DNA from: Campylobacter geochelonis
GTDB taxonomy: Bacteria > Campylobacterota > Campylobacteria > Campylobacterales > Campylobacteraceae
DNA: 64,000 bases
NCBI RefSeq assembly: GCF_013201685.1
Contig: NZ_CP053844.1
Location: 186,001-250,000, forward strand
Direction: 5' to 3'
The notes under the pieces were generated by a model. That model did not search any database, had not been told where the DNA came from, and saw nothing but the letters and a program-made list of their open reading frames with translations. The position numbers and the translations under genes are program-made. This document shows positions 18,237 through 26,571 of this stretch, piece after piece. The number at the start of each line of letters is the position of its first letter. The first letter of the stretch is position 1.

Positions 18237-20326
18237 TAAAATTTATAACTTATACTAGCTCTTACGCTTCTGCCTGGTTCCCAGTCATTTGCCGAAGTTG
18301 CTCCAAAACTTCTTTGAGAGTGCGAATAATACGCTTTATCAAAAATGTTATAAACTCCTGCATTTAGCTCTAAACCTTTTAAGCTCCCACTTGGCATCCA
18401 TGTAGCATACACATCATGAACTGCGTAAGCTGGCTTTTTATAACCTGATTTTTTATCTGTTTTTGAGTTAAAGAAAATCATATTATAGCCTATTAAAACA
18501 TCAGCCGCGTCAATATAGTAATCAGCGTTAAATGTATATTTATCGCCACTATCGCTATATCCTAAAATTCCGCCATATATCGCTTGTCCTGCTTGTGCTG
18601 GAGTCGCTGTTTGCTCATATTTGGTTTTTGAGTGAGTATAGCTTGCTCCAAGACCTAAATTTCCAAACTGTCCTCTAGTGGCAAGTTCTACTCCATCGAC
18701 TTTTGCAGAGCCTGCATTTACTCTTGTTGTGCCGCCAACTCCTGATGGAGATGCGTATTCGTTTATCAAGTTATCATAATCAGTGTAGAAGTATTTAGCT
18801 AAGAAATTTAGTGTATGACCAGCGCCAAATTCAGTGCTATATCTTGCGCCAACTTCATAAGCATCGCCAGTTTCAGGTTTTAAGGCATCTGATTTTTTAT
18901 AAGTTTTAGCTGTGTTTTCGCTTAGTCTGATTGACTCTATCGGATCTGGACCGCGGAAAACTTTTGAGTAGCTACCAAAAAGTCCAATGCCGTTTTGGAA
19001 CTGATAATCAAGCGCAAATGCTGGACTAACTTCGCTAAAGTCATAACTCGCGCGGTTTGGCCATTCGCCCATTGTATCTAGTTTATAGTAATCAAACCTA
19101 ACGCCTGGAGTCATCGTAAGAGCGCCGATTTTCATGCTATCTTCTAAAAATACAGAGTAGCTTGTGGCTTTATCATCGCCTACTGTTTTGTTTGGTTTTT
19201 GAACTATTTTGTCGCCTTTAACGCTTAGTCCAACGCTTGAGTCAAGATAGCTGATTGATTTATAAACTTCTAAACCATATCTTAAAGTGTGCTTTAAATC
19301 CCCTTGATCAAGTTTGGTTGTATTTATTAAAGTTGAGCCATAAGTTTTAACGCCACCATCCATCAAAGAGGCTTTTCCTGCTTTTTTTGCCATCTCAAGG
19401 CTAGGAAGTTTTGAGCGCACTATAGAGTGATCTGTGTAGTATAAGTTTAAATCCAAATCAACAAATTCGTTTGGGTTGTAGGTGTAGTTTAGTCTGTGCG
19501 TGTCGCGTTGCATCTTTTGAGGAAGTAGGGCTTGATTTCTCTCTCCAGCTTTGATTTTGCCTGTATCAACAAACGCAGTTCCGCCAAATTCAGGTCTAAA
19601 TGGATAAAGCCCTTTGTACTCGTTATGCTCCGTGCTTAGAGTAATCTTATGGCTATCGCCAAAGCTATATCCAGCTTTAAAAAGATAACTTACATCGTGA
19701 CCTTTTCCGGCGATATCGTTTCCATGCCCATCTTCGCCATAGTTATAATCGCTATATTTTACATATCCAAGTAACTCAAGTGTGTCTGAGATTTTGCCAT
19801 ATAGTGCTAGGCTTGAAGAGATTCTATCATCGTTAGAGTTAAAACCAGTTTTTACTTTACCGCCAAAAACTTGTCCATCTTCAAGCAAATCGCTTGCATC
19901 AACTGTTTTAAAAGCAACACTTCCGCCAAGTGCGCCAGAATTTGCAACGACACTGTTTACGCCTGTTGAGACATCGATTTTTTTGAGCAAATCAGTATCT
20001 AAAACCAAGTCTGCGCCGTGATGAAAGACATTTCCTCTTTGTCTTGCGCCATCGATTGTGATGTTTAGACCACGATCGTTTACTCCACGCATATAAATTT
20101 TTTGGTTAAAACTGTTTGTTCCGCCGATGTAAACTCCTGGGATATCGCGAAGTATATCTCTTGCCATTTCGGCATTTCTGGTTGAAATTTTATAAGCATC
20201 AACGTTGTTATAACCAATCGAGCTTGAGCTTACTTCGATAGTGTCTAAATTCACCTTCTCATCGGCTATAAGCGATGTAGATAGTAAAAAAACAGATGCG
20301 CAAACGCTAAGGTATCTTTTACCCAT
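18236..20326 (-). CDS. TonB-dependent outer-membrane receptor (haem or siderophore type)
   Basis: 696 aa. The signal peptide ends near ADEKV. A TonB-box-like segment DTIEVSS comes next, then a plug domain (RDILRDIPGVYIGG, YMRGVNDRGLNITIDGARQRG) and a 22-strand-type barrel ending in SISYKF with the terminal Phe of outer-membrane proteins. The GARQRG...VFHHG and LKKIDVSTGVNSV patterns are like haem/haemoglobin receptors, but the classical FRAP box is replaced by FRGPDPIESI, so the ligand is uncertain. A Fur-like palindrome lies 42 bp upstream and exbB-exbD-tonB follows, which fits an iron-regulated uptake locus. Confidence 0.85.
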   Translation of the reverse strand: MGKRYLSVCASVFLLSTSLIADEKVNLDTIEVSSSSIGYNNVDAYKISTRNAEMARDILRDIPGVYIGGTNSFNQKIYMRGVNDRGLNITIDGARQRGNVFHHGADLVLDTDLLKKIDVSTGVNSVVANSGALGGSVAFKTVDASDLLEDGQVFGGKVKTGFNSNDDRISSSLALYGKISDTLELLGYVKYSDYNYGEDGHGNDIAGKGHDVSYLFKAGYSFGDSHKITLSTEHNEYKGLYPFRPEFGGTAFVDTGKIKAGERNQALLPQKMQRDTHRLNYTYNPNEFVDLDLNLYYTDHSIVRSKLPSLEMAKKAGKASLMDGGVKTYGSTLINTTKLDQGDLKHTLRYGLEVYKSISYLDSSVGLSVKGDKIVQKPNKTVGDDKATSYSVFLEDSMKIGALTMTPGVRFDYYKLDTMGEWPNRASYDFSEVSPAFALDYQFQNGIGLFGSYSKVFRGPDPIESIRLSENTAKTYKKSDALKPETGDAYEVGARYSTEFGAGHTLNFLAKYFYTDYDNLINEYASPSGVGGTTRVNAGSAKVDGVELATRGQFGNLGLGASYTHSKTKYEQTATPAQAGQAIYGGILGYSDSGDKYTFNADYYIDAADVLIGYNMIFFNSKTDKKSGYKKPAYAVHDVYATWMPSGSLKGLELNAGVYNIFDKAYYSHSQRSFGATSANDWEPGRSVRASISYKF

Positions 20327-20367
20327 GAAATTCCTTAAAAGTATAAATTTAAATTTATTATAATAAC

Positions 20368-20380
20368 GATAAATGTTATC
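20368..20380. promoter_or_regulatory. Fur-box-like palindrome
   Basis: GATAA, three bases, TTATC: a perfect inverted repeat 42 bp upstream of the receptor start and inside the divergent receptor/terC promoter region. Core GATAA/TTATC half-sites are typical of Fur boxes. A second, weaker match (AATATTAATTATCA, about 20427-20440) lies nearer terC. Regulation by Fur is inferred. Confidence 0.6.
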
Positions 20381-20559
20381 ACTATTATAAAATAGAGAAG
20401 AAGTTTATCAAGCATTTACTTAAAATAATATTAATTATCAATATATTTATAAAGTATATAAATTTGTTATAATATTAAAAAACAAGAATATAAAAATAGT
20501 TAAAGAAAGTAATAAAGCAAATTTTGATAATATTGTTAAATTTTATTTAAAGGAAGTTT

Positions 20560-21270
20560 ATGTTTGAATGGTTAGCCTCCCCAGAAGCTTGGATAAGCCT
20601 TTTTACTCTTATCGGGCTTGAGATAGTTTTGGGTATCGATAACATCATATTTATAGCGATTTTGTGTGGAAAACTCCCGCAAGAGCAACGAGATAGAGCC
20701 AGACTTTTAGGGCTTGGCTTTGCGATGGTTAGTAGAATTTTGCTACTTTTAAGCCTCTTTTGGATAATGAAACTTACCGCGCCGCTTTTTAGTGTTTTTG
20801 GTATGGAAATTTCTGGTAGGGACTTGATTTTGATATTTGGTGGATTGTTTTTGCTAGCAAAATCAACGCTTGAAATTCACCACAACGTAGCAGGAGAAAG
20901 CGAAAAAGAGGGAAAAGAGATAAAAAAAGTTAGTTTTACTAGCGTTATCATTCAAATTTCTATTCTTGATATCGTTTTCTCACTTGATAGTGTAATCACC
21001 GCAGTTGGCATGGCAGAACACATCGATATAATGATAATCGCAGTCATAGCAGCTGTTGGCGTGATGATGTTTGCTAGCGGGGCGATAAGCCGCTTTGTCG
21101 ATAACAACCCAACGATAAAAATTCTAGCTTTGGCATTTTTGATACTCATCGGAGTTTCGCTTATAGGTGAGGGCTTTGGAATGCACATACCAAAAGGATA
21201 TATTTACTTTGCGATGGCGTTCTCGTTGGCAGTAGAGATGATAAATATCAGCATGAGAAATAAGAAATAA
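20560..21270 (+). CDS. TerC family integral membrane protein
   Basis: 236 aa with seven or so membrane helices. The family signature GLEIVLGIDNIIFIAIL (about residues 18-34) with its acidic residues is present, and a second acidic motif SILDIVFSLDSVITAVGM lies near residue 137. TerC-family proteins export metal ions such as Mn in several bacteria or are linked to tellurite resistance. The substrate here is unknown. ATG behind AAAGGAAG. Divergent from the receptor gene, with which it shares the Fur-like site region. Confidence 0.88.
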   Translation: MFEWLASPEAWISLFTLIGLEIVLGIDNIIFIAILCGKLPQEQRDRARLLGLGFAMVSRILLLLSLFWIMKLTAPLFSVFGMEISGRDLILIFGGLFLLAKSTLEIHHNVAGESEKEGKEIKKVSFTSVIIQISILDIVFSLDSVITAVGMAEHIDIMIIAVIAAVGVMMFASGAISRFVDNNPTIKILALAFLILIGVSLIGEGFGMHIPKGYIYFAMAFSLAVEMINISMRNKK

Positions 21271-21304
21271 TTATTAAATTTCCCTCTTTTTATTAAAATT
21301 AAGT

Positions 21305-21332
21305 TAATTTTAATAGGGGGGGGGGGTAAAAT
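21305..21332 (+). promoter_or_regulatory. Promoter with poly-G spacer upstream of the outer-membrane protein gene
   Basis: A -10-like TAAAAT (21327-21332) directly follows an 11-G run, and a TTAATT element (21305-21310) lies 16 bp upstream of the -10. Gain or loss of a G would change the -35/-10 spacing, as known for the Neisseria porA promoter. The transcription start is not shown by sequence. Confidence 0.5.
21316..21326. repeat. Homopolymeric G11 tract
   Basis: Eleven consecutive G in a genome of about one-third G+C. Runs of eight or more G/C are well-known slippage hotspots in Campylobacter. This one is in the promoter region 34 bp before a start codon, not within a reading frame. Confidence 0.97.
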
Positions 21333-21359
21333 TGCATTTACATTTTTAAAGGAGTGTAA

Positions 21360-21968
21360 ATGAAAAATTTACTTGTAAAATCAGCATTAGTTGCCATTAT
21401 GCTAGGTTCTTCAGCATTTGCTCAAAGCCCGTTTTTTGGAGTTTATGGTGGATATTCTAAATCAAAGTTAGATGCAGATAGCGTTGGCAGTATAGACGAT
21501 AAAAGGGCGAGCTTGGGTATAAAAGGCGGATATGACTTTGATAAATTTAGAGTTTATGGCGCATATGAGTATGGATTAAAAGGTAGTATTAGTGAAAGCG
21601 GAGTACTAGCAAATGGTCCTTATGATTCGAAATTAGAGTGGAAAAGACACAACTTTTTAGTTGGCGCAGATTTAACTCCAAAAGTTGGAAATAACTTTAA
21701 ATTTTTAGCTGGAGTATACGCTGGATACTCGCTTTTAGATCTTAAAGCAGATCTTAACTTTGGTGCAAATAGTTATTCAGAAACCGATAGGGTTGGTGGG
21801 TTTATCTATGGTGCAAAAGTTGGTGGAATTTATAGTGTAAATGCAAACAACGAGCTTGAGCTTGGATATCGCTATGATAAAGCTAACTATGATTCTATAT
21901 CAAATGGTAATATTGATGTAGATGAGAGTAACCATGGACCATATATAGGATATAATTACAAATTTTAG
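21360..21968 (+). CDS. Outer-membrane beta-barrel protein (8-strand type)
   Basis: 202 aa. The signal peptide MKNLLVKSALVAIMLGSSAFA is followed by alternating amphipathic strands typical of small barrels (FGVYGGYSKSK, VYGAYEYGLKG, FLAGVYAGYSLLDL, LELGYRYDKANYD) and a terminal GYNYKF ending in Phe. A Shine-Dalgarno site (AAAGGAG) precedes the ATG. No specific function is recognised, and OmpW-like or opacity-type surface proteins are possible. The 11-G tract in its promoter suggests phase-variable expression. A GC-rich hairpin follows the stop. Confidence 0.85.
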   Translation: MKNLLVKSALVAIMLGSSAFAQSPFFGVYGGYSKSKLDADSVGSIDDKRASLGIKGGYDFDKFRVYGAYEYGLKGSISESGVLANGPYDSKLEWKRHNFLVGADLTPKVGNNFKFLAGVYAGYSLLDLKADLNFGANSYSETDRVGGFIYGAKVGGIYSVNANNELELGYRYDKANYDSISNGNIDVDESNHGPYIGYNYKF

Positions 21969-21974
21969 TTTAAA

Positions 21975-21992
21975 GCTCCGCTTTTGCGGGGC
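21975..21992 (+). terminator. Hairpin after the outer-membrane protein gene
   Basis: GCTCCGC, TTTT loop, GCGGGGC (one G-T pair) starting 6 nt after the stop codon. No T run follows, so it is a weak intrinsic terminator or an mRNA-stabilising stem. Confidence 0.5.
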
Positions 21993-22643
21993 AAACTTAA
22001 CGATTATAATATGTGATGATATAGTACGTGGCTAAAAGCAAAAATTTACTTTTGTATATATAAAAGTGTAGATATATTCGGCACTGCTCTATAATATGTA
22101 TATAAGAATATCTTTCAAATATATTAAAATACCAAATTAAATTTTAAAATTTATGCAAAACTGCTCGTAATCACAAATGCATTTTAAAACAGCACTTTTG
22201 CGCAGCACGAGAAGTTTTTATAAATTTAAAGTTTGAATGACTCTAAATTTATTTACTCGTTGCTTTTATCTAAAAATATAGTTTGTTTAATTTAACTTTT
22301 ACAGAATTTAAAGTTAAATTAAAAAAGTTTTGTAATCAAAATATTTTAAATCGCCCATTTTAGTTTTTTAATAGTAAAAATGCAATATCTCAAATCTATT
22401 AAATATAATAAAAGATTTTTGTGTAAAACATAGTTGTTTTTGCGCCAAATACTATAAAATTGTATTTAGCAAAATTATATTTATTTTACTACAACTACGC
22501 AATTATCATAAGACTTAAATGTTGTTTGGTTGGTAAAATTTTAATTTAGCAAGACTTTTAAACAAATACGGTAAATTAAAAAGATATAAATACCGAATAA
22601 ATTGTGATGTAAATTTAAAATGATTGAAAGTTTATAAAAAAGA
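21993..22643. other. 650-bp gap before the tRNA cluster
   Basis: No convincing reading frame on either strand and no recognised RNA. Low-complexity AT-rich DNA with a few GC islands (for example near 22196-22215). It may hold a small RNA or decayed gene, but nothing can be supported. Confidence 0.4.
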
Positions 22644-22728
22644 TGGTGCGGATGAAAGGACTTGAACCTTCACGCCGTAAAGCACCAGATCCTAAGTCTG
22701 GCGTGTCTGCCAATTTCACCACATCCGC
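22644..22728 (-). tRNA. tRNA-Leu (anticodon TAG)
   Basis: Reads as an 85-nt cloverleaf with a long variable arm typical of Leu. The anticodon stem-loop is CCAGA-CTTAGGA-TCTGG, the T-arm GGTTCAAGTCC and the acceptor GCGGATG/CATCCGC. The CCA end is encoded at 22644-22646. It is the last gene of a five-tRNA run. Confidence 0.95.
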
Positions 22729-22780
22729 ACGTGTATAAACAATGAAAGTTTATCTAAAAAAACCTTAAATAAACCAAAAA

Positions 22781-22857
<77 letters not shown>

Positions 22858-22866
22858 TCAAAAAAA

Positions 22867-22943
22867 TGGTACGCTCGAAAGGAGTCGAACCTTCAACCTA
22901 CAGATCCGAAGTCTGTTGCTCTATCCAATTGAGCTACGAACGC
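22867..22943 (-). tRNA. tRNA-Arg (anticodon TCG)
   Basis: 77-nt cloverleaf with encoded CCA. The anticodon loop CTTCGGA is closed by ACAGA/TCTGT, with acceptor GCGTTCG/CGAGCGT. The gene lies 9 nt from its Arg neighbour and 12 nt from tRNA-His. Confidence 0.94.
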
Positions 22944-22955
22944 AACAAACCGAAA

Positions 22956-23033
22956 TGGGGTGAGTGATGGGAATCGAACCCACGACCCTCAGGACCACAA
23001 TCTGATGCTCTAACCAACTGAGCTACACCCACC
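22956..23033 (-). tRNA. tRNA-His (anticodon GTG)
   Basis: Cloverleaf with anticodon loop TTGTGGT, encoded CCA and a genomically encoded extra G at position -1 (5' GGTGGGTG) that pairs with C73, the identity element for histidine tRNA. Confidence 0.95.
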
Positions 23034-23037
23034 ATAA

Positions 23038-23114
23038 TGGTCGGGGCGAAAGGATTCGAACCTTCGGCCCCTTGGTCCCAAACCAAGTGCGCTACCAGAC
23101 TGCGCTACGCCCCG
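23038..23114 (-). tRNA. tRNA-Pro (anticodon TGG)
   Basis: 77-nt cloverleaf, anticodon loop TTTGGGA within CTTGG/CCAAG, acceptor CGGGGCG/CGCCCCG, encoded CCA. It is the 5'-most gene of the cluster, and the promoter is presumably to its right (23115-23230). Confidence 0.95.
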
Positions 23115-23239
23115 AACCTGGACTCATTTTTTAAAATGAAAGCGTATTATATAGTAAAATTTTCAAAAAGTCAATAAAATTTACAAAATAAATCAAATTT
23201 TTTAAAATCGGAACATTTTACAAGATTTAGAAAATATAC

Positions 23240-23245
23240 TATAAT
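23240..23245 (+). promoter_or_regulatory. Putative -10 (TATAAT) of the NDH-2-like gene
   Basis: A perfect TATAAT hexamer 28 nt before the start codon, divergent from the tRNA cluster. Confidence 0.5.
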
Positions 23246-23272
23246 GTAAAAATATAAATTTCAAGGGATTAA

Positions 23273-24397
23273 ATGATAAAAATTTTAGTACTTGGTGGCG
23301 GGTATGCTGGGCTGTCTTTTATAAAAAATTTGCCAGATGAGATTTTTAAAAAGGCGCAAATAACGCTTATAAACGCTAATCAATTCCACTACCACACCGC
23401 ACTTTTACACAAAGTTGCAGCTGGAGAATGCGATAAAGAAGCGCTTTTTGATATCAAAAAAGTTATCGATAAAAGAGTAAATTTTGTAGTTGATGAAGTT
23501 GCTAAAATCGAAGAAAATACAGTTTTTACCAAAGATGCTAAATTTGAGTTTGACTACCTTATCATCGCGCTTGGCTTTGAAAAAGAGACTTTTGGCTGTG
23601 ATGGCATGGAAAATTCGCGTGAGATAACAACTTATGCAAAATCGCTTGAGCTAAAAAATGAAATTTATTCTAAATTTGATGAATTAGCAGATAAAAAAAG
23701 AGAGAATTTAGACATAGTGATATGCGGTGGCGGGCTTAGTGGAGTGGAATTTGCTGGAGCTTTGGCGCGTGAGGGTGCAAAGTATGCAAAAGATAAATTT
23801 GACTTTAAAAAGGTAAAAATTACGCTTGTTGAGGCTTTGCCGCAAATTTTGCCGATGTATGATGAAAAACTGCATAAAAAAGCTAGTGAAATTTTGCAAA
23901 ATTTAGGCGTTTTGGTGTTAGAGAATTCAAAGGTTGTAAAAAGAACTAAAGCTGGAATTTTGTTAGAAAATGAGCGTGTTTTAAACGCCGATGTGGTTGT
24001 TTGGGTTGCAGGAATTCGTGGAAATAGCGTGGTTGACAACAGCAAATTTAAAAATCACAGAGCTAGACTTTTAGTCGATGAAAACCTAAAATTTAAAGAT
24101 AACATCTACGCTATCGGCGACGTGGCGAAATTTAAAGAGTTCGCGCCGACTGCACAAATCGCTTGCCAAATGGGCGCGTATCTTGGGAAAAATATAAATT
24201 TGCTAATTGATGGCAAAAATGCGCCAAAATTTAGTTATCAAAACAAAGGTTTGATTTGTTCGATAGGCAAAGAGCGGGCTGTTGGAAACATTTTTGGACA
24301 AAATATAAGTGGGAAATTTGCTGTTTTTATGAAGTGGCTGACTGAGAAAAAATGGGATGTAGAGCTTGAGGGAGTTGGCGCGATTTTTGGTAGATAA
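23273..24397 (+). CDS. NDH-2-like FAD-dependent pyridine nucleotide oxidoreductase
   Basis: 374 aa with two dinucleotide folds. FAD binding is shown by LVLGGGYAGLSF at the N-terminus and IYAIGDVAKF near residue 280. NAD(P)H binding is shown by VICGGGLSGVEFAGALA near residue 147. There are no redox cysteines of the disulfide reductases, so a type-II NADH:quinone oxidoreductase or related flavoprotein fits best. Because the complex I of this organism lacks an NADH-binding module, such an enzyme could be the real NADH entry to the quinone pool (inference). Stands alone behind TATAAT. Confidence 0.82.
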   Translation: MIKILVLGGGYAGLSFIKNLPDEIFKKAQITLINANQFHYHTALLHKVAAGECDKEALFDIKKVIDKRVNFVVDEVAKIEENTVFTKDAKFEFDYLIIALGFEKETFGCDGMENSREITTYAKSLELKNEIYSKFDELADKKRENLDIVICGGGLSGVEFAGALAREGAKYAKDKFDFKKVKITLVEALPQILPMYDEKLHKKASEILQNLGVLVLENSKVVKRTKAGILLENERVLNADVVVWVAGIRGNSVVDNSKFKNHRARLLVDENLKFKDNIYAIGDVAKFKEFAPTAQIACQMGAYLGKNINLLIDGKNAPKFSYQNKGLICSIGKERAVGNIFGQNISGKFAVFMKWLTEKKWDVELEGVGAIFGR

Positions 24398-24895
24398 GAA
24401 ACGGTTTTGCTTAACTGCATATGCGTTTTGGTTGAAAAAATATTTTTGTAAGGTTTAATCCCAAAAACTTGCGCGGTTTTGTTAGATGAAAAGCTTTTCA
24501 CTACTCTAGCTTTTTAAATTTATGTTTTTGCTAGAAAATGTGCAAATTTTAAAGGGCTAATCTTAAAATCCACGTTTTGCAAATAGATAAAAACTTTTAA
24601 GCTGGTCGCTTAAAGTCAGTATAAGCTAAATTTAATCCATTGTGCTAAATTCTAGCTTTTTGATGGGCAAAAAATAAGTATTTTTTATTTCAATCAGATA
24701 AGAATCAAAAGTTTTTGCTGCTAAATCCATACTTTTTCTGGGCTAACTTGGGCGATTTTTGTTTTACAAATTAGCTATTTTTCTAACTTGCTAGAAAAAA
24801 TGTTTTAAATTTTGCGTGAAGTGTAAGTTAGCTGTAAAATAAAGCCAAATTTGTTTAGTATAAAATTTAGCTAAACACACTAAAAGCTGACAAAT
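24398..24895. other. 500-bp intergenic stretch between convergent genes
   Basis: Only short stop-bounded frames without recognisable product occur. The stretch has several short AAATTTAGC-type motifs common throughout this genome, but no tRNA or repeat element was identified. Confidence 0.4.
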
Positions 24896-25672
24896 TTAGT
24901 ATAAATTTGGCTTTCTATCCTTATAAACGCTGATATTTTGGCGAGTTTTTTCAAGTGCTGATAACTCTAAATTTGCACTTATCATCGACTCATTTTGACA
25001 AGCTTTTGCTAAAATTTCGCCAAGCGGGTCGATTATCATCGAATTTCCACCAAATTTAAGTTTGTTAAAAAAGGAGCAAGAGTTTGCTAAAACTACAAAA
25101 ATCTGATTTTCAACCGCTCTTGCAAGGGTTAAAATTTCAAGATGTTTTAGCCTAGATAAAGGCCACGCAGATACGATAAATAGCACCTTTACGCCATCAA
25201 GCGCTAGCTTTCTAACAAGCTCTGGAAAACGTAAATCATAGCAGATGATAATGCCACATTTTACGCCATCAAGCATAAAATTTACCACTTTATCGCCACT
25301 TTGGAAAAACTCATCTTCTTTCATATGCGAAAAAAGGTGAATTTTACTGTATTTTGCCATGCAAGAGCCATCTTTTGAAAAGATAAAAGATGAGTTATAA
25401 AATTTATCGCCAATGCGCTCTATAATCGAGCCAGCAATGACGTTTATCTTTAAATTTTTAGCTAAATTTGAGAAAAAGTAGGTAGCTTTTTCTCCATTTA
25501 AATCAGCAAATTTAGCCAAATTTTGCGGAAAAAATCCAGTTGAAAAAAGCTCTGGTAATACCACGGTATCGCACTTTTGCTTTGATGCTAAGTCTATAAA
25601 GTGCTTTGCTTTGGCTAAATTTTCATCAACTTGCTCAAATTTTGAGTCGAAATTTATACAAGCAACTCTCAT
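24896..25672 (-). CDS. Carbon-nitrogen hydrolase (nitrilase superfamily)
   Basis: 258 aa with the Glu-Lys-Cys triad of the superfamily: Glu in VVLPELFSTGF (about residue 42), Lys in KYSKIHLF (about residue 110) and Cys in GIIICYDLRFPEL (about residue 142). A probable omega-amidase, deaminated-glutathione amidase or similar (YafV/Nit-like), with the substrate not determinable. It is followed upstream on the same strand by xthA 19 bp away, so the two may be cotranscribed. Confidence 0.88.
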   Translation of the reverse strand: MRVACINFDSKFEQVDENLAKAKHFIDLASKQKCDTVVLPELFSTGFFPQNLAKFADLNGEKATYFFSNLAKNLKINVIAGSIIERIGDKFYNSSFIFSKDGSCMAKYSKIHLFSHMKEDEFFQSGDKVVNFMLDGVKCGIIICYDLRFPELVRKLALDGVKVLFIVSAWPLSRLKHLEILTLARAVENQIFVVLANSCSFFNKLKFGGNSMIIDPLGEILAKACQNESMISANLELSALEKTRQNISVYKDRKPNLY

Positions 25673-25691
25673 AAAAGCTCCTTAATTTGGT

Positions 25692-26447
25692 TTATAAATC
25701 TATCTCTATGCCCACAGGACAGTGATCGCTTCCATAAATTTCATCTAAGATAAAGGCATCTTTTAACCTATCTTTCAAAGACTCGCTAATAAAAAAGTAA
25801 TCAATCCTCCAGCCGATATTTTTCTCTCTTGCTTTAAAACGGTAGCTCCACCACGAGTATTTAACTTCATCGCCGTGAATTTGCCTGAAAGTATCGATAA
25901 AACCGTGGCTTAAAAGTTCATCTATCCACGCTCGCTCTATTGGCAAAAATCCGCTTGTTTTGGCGTTAGCTTTTGGGTTTTTAAGATCTATTTCTTGATG
26001 AGCCGTATTTACATCGCCACAGATGATAATATCGAAATTTTGGGCTTTTAACTCATCAAGATAGGCTAAAAAATTAGCATAAAATTTCATCTTATAGCTA
26101 AGTCTTTCTTCATCTTTTTGACCGTTTGGAAAGTAGATGTTAAAAAGCACGACATTTCCAAAACGATGCTCTAAAACTCGCCCTTCATTATCATCAAAAA
26201 AGAGCGATTTTGTGCATAAAGTGTCAAAATTTACTAAACTCATAACGCCAGAGTATCCAGCGCGAGCGGCTGAGTTTATGTTTATCTCTTTAAAGCCGAG
26301 TGAGTAAATTTCGCTTGGAATTTTATCTTCACTTGCTTTTGTTTCTTGAAGCCCCAAAAAATCAGGCTTAACGCTATCTAACCATGCAAAACTATCTTTG
26401 CTAACAGCAGCTCGCAATCCATTTACATTCCATGAAATTAGTTTCAA
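25692..26447 (-). CDS. xthA: Exodeoxyribonuclease III (AP endonuclease)
   Basis: 251 aa, ExoIII family of base-excision repair. Motifs: ISWNVNGLRAA at the N-terminus, FLGLQETKA near residue 31, IICGDVNTAHQEIDL near residue 142 and the terminal SDHCPVGIEI with the catalytic His. The length is normal. It cleaves DNA at abasic sites and so complements the AlkD-like glycosylase at 9.4 kb. Confidence 0.95.
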   Translation of the reverse strand: MKLISWNVNGLRAAVSKDSFAWLDSVKPDFLGLQETKASEDKIPSEIYSLGFKEININSAARAGYSGVMSLVNFDTLCTKSLFFDDNEGRVLEHRFGNVVLFNIYFPNGQKDEERLSYKMKFYANFLAYLDELKAQNFDIIICGDVNTAHQEIDLKNPKANAKTSGFLPIERAWIDELLSHGFIDTFRQIHGDEVKYSWWSYRFKAREKNIGWRIDYFFISESLKDRLKDAFILDEIYGSDHCPVGIEIDL

Positions 26448-26533
26448 ATTTATCCTTTTTTAGGGCGATTATACAAAATGTTTCCTAAATGTAATATTTC
26501 TTAATTATACTTTTAATTTTAGCAAAAAGTTGA

Positions 26534-26539
26534 TATAAT
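26534..26539 (+). promoter_or_regulatory. Putative -10 (TATAAT) of pit
   Basis: A perfect TATAAT 32 nt before the ATG of the phosphate transporter, in the divergent xthA/pit region. Confidence 0.5.
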
Positions 26540-26571
26540 CAGCAAACATTTACTCTATAAAAAGGTTGTTC

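Noticed and set aside
24238-24501. Minus-strand frame at the end of the NDH-2-like gene
   Set aside because: Overlaps the coding strand of a clear flavoprotein and has no ribosome site; the intergenic part is stop-rich.
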